Assembly (NCBI GenBank): GCA_964533185.1
Contig: CAZHLD010000057.1
Coordinates: 1-20,926, forward strand
Source of the DNA: CAZHLD01 sp964533185
GTDB taxonomy: Bacteria; Acidobacteriota; Terriglobia; Acidiferrales; UBA7541
DNA: 20,926 nucleotides
Direction of reading: 5' to 3'
Below are positions 1 to 5,715 of the stretch, piece by piece. The position numbers were made by a program, and so were the translations under genes. Under the pieces are notes generated by a model. That model did not search any database, was not told the origin of the DNA, and saw nothing but the letters and a program-made list of their open reading frames with translations. Position 1 is the stretch's first letter. Each line of letters opens with the position of its first letter.

Positions 1-299
1 AGGGCGAGCGGCCCGCCATCGAGGTTCCCGACCACCGGCCGGGCATGGAGCAGCAATTGATGGCTCGCGACCGCGCTGCGCGGATTCGTCGCGCCGTCGA
101 GGCGCTGCCGGAAAAACAGCGCGCTGCCGTGCTCCTGCACAAGTACCATGAGCTTGACTACGACGACATCGCGCGCATCCTGGATTGTTCCGAAAGTGCG
201 CTGAAATCGCTGCTCTTTCGCGCTTATGAGACGCTGCGAGTGCAGTTGGCTCCGCTGGTGGCACCGGGCGGCGAATCCGCCTCGGAGCTGAGAGATTGA
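1..299 (+). CDS. ECF-type RNA polymerase sigma factor, C-terminal part (5' truncated by window edge)
   Basis: The reading frame is open from the first bases of the window (codons in phase with base 3) to TGA at 297-299, so about 98 C-terminal residues are visible and the start lies outside. The segment with ALPEKQRAAVLLHKYHELDY, then DDIARILDCSESALKSLLFR, is a typical sigma-70 region 4: a helix-turn-helix that recognises the -35 element, with the ALP.KQR entry common in ECF sigma factors. Region 2 is not visible. The next gene encodes a membrane zinc-finger protein of anti-sigma type, so this is probably a sigma/anti-sigma pair responding to an envelope or redox signal. The signal and the target promoters cannot be read from the sequence. 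An internal ATG at 45 could be mistaken for the start, but the frame clearly continues upstream. Confidence 0.9.
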   Translation, partial: GERPAIEVPDHRPGMEQQLMARDRAARIRRAVEALPEKQRAAVLLHKYHELDYDDIARILDCSESALKSLLFRAYETLRVQLAPLVAPGGESASELRD

Positions 300-304
300 T
301 GGAC

Positions 305-324
305 GGGGCGGCTTCGGCCGGCCC
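305..324 (+). promoter_or_regulatory. Stem-loop with UUCG tetraloop in the sigma/anti-sigma intergenic leader
   Basis: Bases 305-312 and 317-324 form an 8-pair stem with one G-G mismatch, closed by a C(UUCG)G tetraloop, a very stable loop in RNA. It sits between the sigma stop and the purine-rich Shine-Dalgarno of the next gene (326-337). There is no T-run after it, so it is not a standard intrinsic terminator. It could block 3' exonucleases or tune translation of the downstream gene; that role is inference. Confidence 0.45.
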
Positions 325-342
325 AGGGAAGGGAAAGACACG

Positions 343-831
343 ATGAACTGCGAAAAGATGGAAACCCGTCTGATTTCCTACATGGATGGCAGGGCCACCG
401 AAGCCGAGCGCCGCGAGGTGGACCTGCACCTGATCGCCTGCGCCGAGTGCCGCGCGCATGTCGAGGAGTTCCGCCGTCTCTGGGCCGTGCTTGACGAAGC
501 TCCGATGACCCAGCCTTCGGCATCGTTTGATGCCGTCCTGCGCCAGCGCATCGCTGCTGAACCGGCTCGCACCGGTTGGTACGGCTTGTGGTCGTGGATT
601 CCCGCACCCCGTCTGGTGTTTGCCGTTTCACTGCTCCTGCTGCTTTCGGTCTGGATTTCCAGCACGCCGACCGGCCCGGTAATCAATTCGACAGAGCTGG
701 CCCAGCACGAGGAGGAGTTCAAGATGATCAAGGACCTCCCGGTGCTCGAAGACTACGACGTGCTCGCCAACTTCGAGGCGCTCTCCGAGCTGCCTCCGAA
801 GCCGGACCAGAGCAACGGAAAAAAGATGTAA
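343..831 (+). CDS. Membrane-anchored zinc-finger (zf-HC2/ZAS) anti-sigma factor
   Basis: The 162-residue protein begins with a small helical domain carrying H29-x3-C33-x2-C36 (HLIACAEC), the zinc-binding signature of ZAS-type anti-sigma factors. Such proteins hold an ECF sigma factor inactive at the membrane. One hydrophobic segment (about residues 92-106, LVFAVSLLLLLSVWI) would span the inner membrane, leaving about 55 residues in the periplasm, with an acidic stretch around residues 115-145. The ATG at 343 follows a very purine-rich ribosome-binding site (326-337), only 43 bases after the sigma gene. Its partner is inferred to be the upstream sigma factor. No other sensor domain is recognisable in the periplasmic part. 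The stop codon shares its last base with the next start. Confidence 0.85.
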   Translation: MNCEKMETRLISYMDGRATEAERREVDLHLIACAECRAHVEEFRRLWAVLDEAPMTQPSASFDAVLRQRIAAEPARTGWYGLWSWIPAPRLVFAVSLLLLLSVWISSTPTGPVINSTELAQHEEEFKMIKDLPVLEDYDVLANFEALSELPPKPDQSNGKKM

Positions 832-1514
832 TGCGCCACCGCTTGTCCCAATTCGTGCGTTTGCTCGCGCTCGGCCTTCTGGCCGTGCTGCTGGCTGCTC
901 CTGTCCTTGCGCAGCGCGGCGTAGGGCAGGGGCGAGGACGCAGCCAGGCTCCGCCACCGCGACGCATGGATGTCCCGCGCGGCGGCGACCAGCGCCCGGT
1001 TCCCCCGCGTCGGAATGATCCTGACAATGAGGCTGCTCGCGATCAGCGGGGACGAGAGCGCCTGCCCGCCAGGTGGCTCGAGCGCATGCGCGGGATGCCG
1101 CCCGAGGAGCAAGAGCGCTTCATGCAGAACAATCGCCGCTTCCGGGATATGTCTCCCGAGCAGCAAGAAGAAATCCGCCGGCGGCTCCAGAACTGGAACA
1201 GCCTGACGCCTCAGCAGCGGCGCGCCATCATCGACCGCGAGCGCATCTGGCGTGAGATGACGCCCGAGCAGCGCCGCCGCGTCCGCCAGGAGATCTTCCC
1301 CCGTTGGGAACAGCTCCCGCCCGACCGCAGGCAGACCCTCCTGCGCCGCCTGCACGTGCTGCAAAGCCTGAGCGAATCCGAGCGCGCCGCCCGCCTCTCC
1401 GACGAGCGCTTCCTCGCCGGCCTCAGCGGCGAAGACCGCGAGCTGCTCCGCGAGTTGGCCCGCCTGCAGGTGGGCCCGGCCGACCGCGGCCCCGAAGAAG
1501 TCCCACCCGAATAG
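831..1514 (+). CDS. Secreted Arg/Pro-rich DUF3106-like protein with seven 18-residue repeats
   Basis: The start is taken as ATG 831, which overlaps the TAA of the anti-sigma gene by one base. The frame stays open further upstream, but only from here does it begin with a clear signal peptide (residues 1-27: RLSQFVRLLALGLLAVLLAA then PVLAQ). The mature protein has an Arg/Gly/Pro-rich linker, then a periodic region (about residues 89-215) of seven units, each starting with (M/L)(P/S/T)P-like residues followed by E/Q/R-rich helix. Unit length is 18, with one unit of 19. This matches what I recall of DUF3106 proteins, which often follow sigma/anti-sigma pairs in Acidobacteriota. The repeats resemble the LTxxQ-type helices of CpxP-like periplasmic proteins, so a stress-sensing or binding role is possible, but no function is established. 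Confidence 0.75.
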   Translation: MRHRLSQFVRLLALGLLAVLLAAPVLAQRGVGQGRGRSQAPPPRRMDVPRGGDQRPVPPRRNDPDNEAARDQRGRERLPARWLERMRGMPPEEQERFMQNNRRFRDMSPEQQEEIRRRLQNWNSLTPQQRRAIIDRERIWREMTPEQRRRVRQEIFPRWEQLPPDRRQTLLRRLHVLQSLSESERAARLSDERFLAGLSGEDRELLRELARLQVGPADRGPEEVPPE

Positions 1515-1690
1515 CGCCTCCGCAAGGCCTCCCCGTAACTCTTAGGCCACATCTTTAGCACCGTCGGAATACGCTGGGCTAGCCATCGGCTCACCTTCCC
1601 CTCGCAGCACTATTCGTAGTGGTTTTCATCGTTCCACTCCATTGCACTCATCTTTTCCACAAAAATCTTTCACGAGCAGTGGATTTTCTC

Positions 1691-1718
1691 TTGACAAGAA
1701 ATCATTTCCGCATATCCT
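1691..1718 (+). promoter_or_regulatory. Predicted sigma-70 promoter of the dcw operon (Pmra)
   Basis: A perfect TTGACA (1691-1696) is followed after 16 bases by TATCCT (1713-1718), matching the housekeeping -35/-10 pattern in the AT-richer stretch before mraZ. Transcription would start near 1725, giving a leader of about 80 bases before the mraZ ATG and placing the start inside the MraZ box ladder. It is the best promoter-like sequence in front of the cluster. It rests on consensus matching only. Confidence 0.65.
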
Positions 1719-1719
1719 C

Positions 1720-1765
1720 GTGGCACAAAGTGGGAGTGAGTGGTGGAAAGTGTAGGGCAGTGGTG
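1720..1765 (+). promoter_or_regulatory. MraZ operator: TGG boxes with 10-bp period
   Basis: TGG triplets begin at 1721, 1731, 1741 and 1761, with TGT at 1751, so five steps of exactly 10 bp; four of the five are preceded by AG. The second box reads TGGGA. In Escherichia coli, MraZ binds direct TGGGN repeats separated by 5 bp, which is the same 10-bp spacing, and represses its own promoter. Here the ladder begins right after the predicted -10 and covers the expected transcription start, as an autorepressor site would. Confidence 0.7.
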
Positions 1766-1805
1766 AGCAAGGGAACCCAGTCCAGCGCGGTCAGCAGGCT
1801 TCGCA

Positions 1806-2243
1806 ATGCTCAGGGGAAGGTATCCGGCCAAGGTCGACGAGAAGGGCAGGTTGAAGATCCCCGCCTCCTTTCTCGCCGACTTGCGCAAATCGGGGAGCAG
1901 GTTCTACGTCACCAGCACCACCGGCGACTACGTACGCATCTACCCGATGAAGGTCTGGACCGACATTGAGACGAAGCTGGCCAGGCTCTCGACGCACAAC
2001 CGGGCCAAGCAGAAGTTCCTCGACCGGGCCAACTATTTCGGCCAGGCCATGGAGATCGACGGGCAGGGAAGACTGCTAATCCCTTCGATCCTGCGCGATT
2101 TGGCTGTGATGCAGGGCGATGTGGACGTGCTCGGGTTCCTGACCTTTCTTCAAGTCTGGAACCACAACCGGTTCGAAGAGAAATTGAAGGGCACGCCGGT
2201 CACCGAGGACGACGAGAAGGCCTGGGACGAGATGGGGATTTAG
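1806..2243 (+). CDS. mraZ: Transcriptional regulator MraZ
   Basis: This 145-residue protein, a usual length for MraZ, contains two AbrB-like (SpoVT/AbrB) half-barrels, each marked by a D-x-x-G-R-hydrophobic-x-I-P motif: DEKGRLKIP near the N-terminus and DGQGRLLIP near residue 85. MraZ forms ring-shaped oligomers that bind repeated TGGG-type boxes and usually represses the dcw operon. Homologues start with MLRG, supporting ATG 1806; the ribosome-binding site is weak (AGG at 1796-1798). It is the first gene of the operon, 9 bases before the rsmH start codon, and the box ladder just upstream fits autoregulation. Confidence 0.96.
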   Translation: MLRGRYPAKVDEKGRLKIPASFLADLRKSGSRFYVTSTTGDYVRIYPMKVWTDIETKLARLSTHNRAKQKFLDRANYFGQAMEIDGQGRLLIPSILRDLAVMQGDVDVLGFLTFLQVWNHNRFEEKLKGTPVTEDDEKAWDEMGI

Positions 2244-2252
2244 GCGGACGGC

Positions 2253-3164
2253 TTGCACGCGCCGCATACGCCGGTTCTGCTTGAAGAGGTCTTGCACTGG
2301 CTGCGGATTCGCCCCGAGGGCACGTACATCGATGCCACCGTCGGGGCGGGGGGACACGCAGTGGAAATTGCCCGGCGGCTGACCACCGGGCGGCTGGTTG
2401 GGCTGGATCAGGATCCGCAGGCGCTGGAACTGGCGCGCGAGCGGCTCCGGGAATTTGAGCGGCAGGTGACTCTGGTGCACGCGAGCTTCTCGAGGATTGA
2501 AGAGATTGTCCGCCGGCTGAATTTGCCCTCGGCGGACGGGGTGCTGGCCGACCTGGGCGTCTCCAGCATGCAGCTCGACAGTGCCGAGCGCGGTTTTTCG
2601 TTTCGGTTTGGCGGTCCGCTGGACATGCGCATGGACCCAGAAGCGCAGATGACCGCCGCAGAGATTGTGAACCACCGGCCGGAAAAAGAACTGGCCGATC
2701 TCCTCTACCGCTTCGGCGAGGAGAGGGATTCACGCAGGATCGCCAGGGCCATTGTTCGTGCGCGTCCCATCCGGGACACCGGACACCTGGCAACGGTTGT
2801 GGCAGGGGCCCGAAAAGCAAGGGGAAGGCAGAGACTGCATCCCGCGACAAAAACGTTTCTGGCGCTGCGGATTGCGGTGAATCGAGAGATGGAGGAACTC
2901 GAGCAGTTTCTTTCTCGGACCCCTGTCACGTTATCTCCCGCAGGACGCTGGGTGGTGCTGAGCTACCACTCGCTGGAAGACCGCATGGTCAAACGCGCGT
3001 TTCAGAAGCTGGCGCGCGAAGACGCGGTCCAGATCCTGACGAAAAAAGTCATCCAGCCCGCACCGGACGAAGTCCGGTCCAATCCCCGCGCGCGCAGTGC
3101 CAAAATGCGCGTGGCGGAAAGAAAAGCGCCGGGAATCGCGCCGGTGGCGGAAATGAGTCCATGA
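2253..3164 (+). CDS. rsmH: 16S rRNA (cytosine(1402)-N(4))-methyltransferase RsmH (MraW)
   Basis: RsmH methylates N4 of C1402 in 16S rRNA with S-adenosylmethionine, tuning the ribosomal P site. The 303 residues match the family length. Visible motifs are the N-terminal HTPVLLEEVL, the SAM-binding DATVGAGGH (about residues 27-35), GLDQDPQAL, DGVLADLGVSSMQLD followed by ERGFSFR..GPLDMRMD, and the C-terminal VVLSYHSLEDRMVKRAF and RARSAKMRVAERK. The start is TTG 2253: conserved residues begin four codons later and no ATG or GTG fits better. The stop overlaps the ftsL start as ATGA, indicating translational coupling. Confidence 0.96.
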   Translation: MHAPHTPVLLEEVLHWLRIRPEGTYIDATVGAGGHAVEIARRLTTGRLVGLDQDPQALELARERLREFERQVTLVHASFSRIEEIVRRLNLPSADGVLADLGVSSMQLDSAERGFSFRFGGPLDMRMDPEAQMTAAEIVNHRPEKELADLLYRFGEERDSRRIARAIVRARPIRDTGHLATVVAGARKARGRQRLHPATKTFLALRIAVNREMEELEQFLSRTPVTLSPAGRWVVLSYHSLEDRMVKRAFQKLAREDAVQILTKKVIQPAPDEVRSNPRARSAKMRVAERKAPGIAPVAEMSP

Positions 3165-3550
3165 CCGAGTACTTTACCGTGAAACGAATCGACAATTCGA
3201 GGCTGGCTCGTCCCACGGCAGCAAACCGGATGCGCGAGCTGGCTCGTCTGGTGGCAATGGGCGGCCTGCTTGCCGGCGTTGCCCTGCTCTACGCCTGGCA
3301 GCACTTTCAGTGCATCCAGTTGCGCTACCAGCTCGAAGAATTGAAGGCCGAGCGCGCCCAGGTGGGCGAACTGAATCAGCAGCTCAAGCTCGAAGTCGCC
3401 GGCCTGCGCTCGCCCATGCGCATTGATGCCATCGCGCGCCGCGAGCTGGGCCTGTCAGTTCCCGTGCCCGGTCAGGTGGCGCCGACACAAGGCCCGGCCG
3501 ACGGGGTTCTGGCTCAGGTACGCGCAATCTCGCCCTCAGCGCGGCAGTGA
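3161..3550 (+). CDS. ftsL: Cell division protein FtsL-like
   Basis: This small bitopic protein (129 residues) has a basic cytoplasmic N-terminus, one transmembrane helix (about residues 30-47) and a periplasmic coiled coil (about 50-82, QLRYQLEELKAERAQVGELN). It ends in a motif with IARRELGLSVPVPGQV, the usual finish of FtsL/DivIC-type proteins. FtsL works with FtsB and FtsQ to activate the septal FtsW-FtsI pair. Sequence conservation in this family is low, so the call rests on topology, the terminal motif and the classical position between rsmH and ftsI. The ATG overlaps the rsmH stop by 4 bases. Confidence 0.88.
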   Translation: MTEYFTVKRIDNSRLARPTAANRMRELARLVAMGGLLAGVALLYAWQHFQCIQLRYQLEELKAERAQVGELNQQLKLEVAGLRSPMRIDAIARRELGLSVPVPGQVAPTQGPADGVLAQVRAISPSARQ

Positions 3551-3637
3551 GCGGGCTGCCGGTTGAAATGCCGGCCGTGCGCGGCGCCCCGGTTTTTCAA
3601 AAGAGAATTCCCGGTAATCCGGAGTCCCCGGTCAAGC

Positions 3638-5713
3638 ATGGATTGGCGCAGTCCCCGCGTCCGAATACTGCTGGTCTCCGTTCTCGCCTTGGTCTGGATG
3701 GGGGCGGCGCTCGTTCGCCTCAGCTACCTTCAACTCTTTCAGTATGGCGATTATTTGGCGCGTGCCCAGCGCCAGCAGCAGCGCATCGTCGAAGTCAGCC
3801 CGCGGCGCGGCATCCTCTACGACCGCAACCTGCGCGAGCTGGCCATGAGTGTTCGGGTGGACTCGAGCTTCGCCGTCCCCGTTGAGATTGCTGACCCACC
3901 CATGGCGGCTCGCCTGCTAGGCGGCGTATTGGGCACTTCGCCCGAGGAAATCGAGACCCGTCTTTCCTCTTCGCGCTCCTTCGTCTGGGTCGCGCGCAAA
4001 CTCTCTCCGGAGAAGGTCGAGCGCATCCAGGCGCTCAATTTGCGCGGCGTCTATTTTCAGAAGGAGAATCAGCGCTTTTACCCGCACCGCGAACTGGCCG
4101 CGCACGTCCTGGGCTACGTGGATATCGATGAAAAAGGTCTGGGGGGCGTGGAGTACGCGCTCGATGAGCAGATCCGCGGCAAGCCCGGCCGGATGATGGT
4201 CCTGACCGACGCGCGCCGCCGCTGGTTTGACCGCAACGAGCCTGTGGCCGGCTCCGGCGCCAACGTGGTCCTGACCCTGGATCAAAACATCCAGTTCATC
4301 GCCGAGAAAGAGCTGGCCAAAGTCGCGCTCCAATCCCGCGCGCTGGCCGGCACGATCGTCGTGCAGGACCCTTCGACGGGCGAGCTTCTCGCCGTTGCCA
4401 ACTGGCCGCCCTTTAACCCCAATGCAGCCGCCGATAGTTCTCCTGATTCGCGCATGAATCGCGCCATCGGCGCGCTCTACGAGCCCGGCTCCACGTTCAA
4501 GGTCATCACGCTCGCCGCCGCTCTCGAAGAACGGATCACGCGCCCGGACGAGGTCATTGATTGCCAGATGGGCGCTATCTACATCGCCGGCCACCGCATT
4601 CGCGACCACAAACCGTTTGGCTTGCTCACCGTTTCGCAGATCATGTCCGAGTCGAGCGACGTCGGCGCCATCAAGCTCGGCCTGCGCCTCGGCGCTCCAA
4701 AGCTCTTCCAATACATCCGCGCGTTTGGTTTCGGCTCGCCCACCGGCGTGGATCTTCCCGGCGAGAACCGCGGTCTTCTCCGCCGGGTCGAGAACTGGAC
4801 CCCGGTCTCGGTCGGTTCGATTTCGATGGGCCAGGAAATTGGAGTGACGCCCGTTCAACTCACCTCCGCCGTCTCCGCCATCGCCAATGGCGGCCTGCTG
4901 GTCCGGCCACGCGCGGTGCGCGAGATTCGCCGCGGCCTCGAGGTGATCCCTGTCCCCGCTCCTGAGCCACATCGCGTGATCAGCCCGCAAACAGCCGCCA
5001 CGCTGCGCAGCATGCTCGAAGGCGTCGTCCTTCAGGGCACCGGCACGCTGGCTCGCCTGGATGGTTACACGGCCGCTGGAAAGACGGGCACGGCCCAAAA
5101 AATTGACCCGGCCACTGGCCGCTATTCGCCCACGCAGCACATCGCTTCGTTTGTCGGCTTTGCGCCCATCAACTCGCCGGCGGTGACCATCCTCATCTCG
5201 CTCGATTCGCCCGTCGGCCACTATCACGGCGGCGAAGTGGCCGCTCCGGTCTTCAAGCGCGTGGCCGAGCAGGTGTTGAGCTACCTCAACGTGCCGCACG
5301 ACGTTCCCATTTCGCCCCGGCTGCAGGAGGCGGCTCTCCGCTCCAAGAAAAACAATCCGATCGCGGACGTCAGAGACTTCACCCCGGCTCAGCTCGAGCA
5401 GGCAGATGGCGCCGTGGCCGAGGCTTCTCAGCCGGCCCAGCCCTCGCTCCCCCGTTCCGCGCCGAGTGTGGCCCCGGCCCGGCCGGGGCTGGCCGAGGGT
5501 GAGGGGATACCGGTGCCGTCGTTTTCCGGCAAGAGCGTCCGCCAGGTCACGCAGGAGTGCCTGCGCCTGGGGCTCAACCCCGTCCTGGTTGGCACGGGGG
5601 TTGCAATAGAGCAGTCGCCTGCCGCCGGTGAGTTGGTCCGGCAGGGCGGCCGCGTGATGGTGCGGTTTGCGCGTCGCGCGTCCCTGGTGAGCACGTCGGT
5701 GCGAGGGAATTGA
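3638..5713 (+). CDS. ftsI: Septal peptidoglycan transpeptidase FtsI (class B PBP) with C-terminal PASTA domain
   Basis: A class B penicillin-binding protein of 691 residues that cross-links septal peptidoglycan in the periplasm. In order: one membrane anchor (about 8-30), a PBP dimerisation domain opening with RGILYDRNLRELA, the transpeptidase domain with the nucleophile motif S285-T-F-K, second motif S339-S-D341 and K482-T-G, then a Pro/Ala-rich linker and one PASTA domain (about 623-680). PASTA on FtsI is familiar from SpoVD-type proteins. The second motif has Asp where most FtsI proteins have Asn. I chose ATG 3638 because the frame upstream to TTG 3563 encodes a non-conserved extension that would delay the membrane anchor; GGAG at 3621-3624 is a modest ribosome-binding site. 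murE follows two bases after the stop. Confidence 0.93.
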   Translation: MDWRSPRVRILLVSVLALVWMGAALVRLSYLQLFQYGDYLARAQRQQQRIVEVSPRRGILYDRNLRELAMSVRVDSSFAVPVEIADPPMAARLLGGVLGTSPEEIETRLSSSRSFVWVARKLSPEKVERIQALNLRGVYFQKENQRFYPHRELAAHVLGYVDIDEKGLGGVEYALDEQIRGKPGRMMVLTDARRRWFDRNEPVAGSGANVVLTLDQNIQFIAEKELAKVALQSRALAGTIVVQDPSTGELLAVANWPPFNPNAAADSSPDSRMNRAIGALYEPGSTFKVITLAAALEERITRPDEVIDCQMGAIYIAGHRIRDHKPFGLLTVSQIMSESSDVGAIKLGLRLGAPKLFQYIRAFGFGSPTGVDLPGENRGLLRRVENWTPVSVGSISMGQEIGVTPVQLTSAVSAIANGGLLVRPRAVREIRRGLEVIPVPAPEPHRVISPQTAATLRSMLEGVVLQGTGTLARLDGYTAAGKTGTAQKIDPATGRYSPTQHIASFVGFAPINSPAVTILISLDSPVGHYHGGEVAAPVFKRVAEQVLSYLNVPHDVPISPRLQEAALRSKKNNPIADVRDFTPAQLEQADGAVAEASQPAQPSLPRSAPSVAPARPGLAEGEGIPVPSFSGKSVRQVTQECLRLGLNPVLVGTGVAIEQSPAAGELVRQGGRVMVRFARRASLVSTSVRGN

Positions 5714-5715
5714 TC

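Larger units (their letters stand above)
1515..1805. other. Intergenic region upstream of mraZ
   Basis: These 291 bases hold no plausible gene. The first half shows only a short palindrome (GGCTAGCC at 1577-1584) and no convincing intrinsic terminator for the upstream operon. The second half is noticeably richer in A/T than the surroundings and carries the promoter and MraZ box ladder listed separately. An inverted repeat AAAATC/GATTTT (1662-1667 and 1682-1687) ends three bases before the -35 hexamer and may be a regulator site or curved DNA. Confidence 0.6.

Noticed and set aside
576..830. N-terminal extension of the DUF3106-like protein from 576
   Set aside because: It overlaps the anti-sigma gene in another frame, and a clean signal peptide begins at ATG 831.
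1634..1660. A second MraZ box array on the - strand upstream of the promoter
   Set aside because: TGG triplets on that strand start at 1659, 1641 and 1636, spacings of 18 and 5, without the 10-bp period.
3917..5299. Long open frame on the - strand across ftsI (460 codons)
   Set aside because: It lies wholly antisense to a gene with clear catalytic motifs, has biased low-complexity composition and no recognisable domain. Such frames are usual opposite GC-rich genes.
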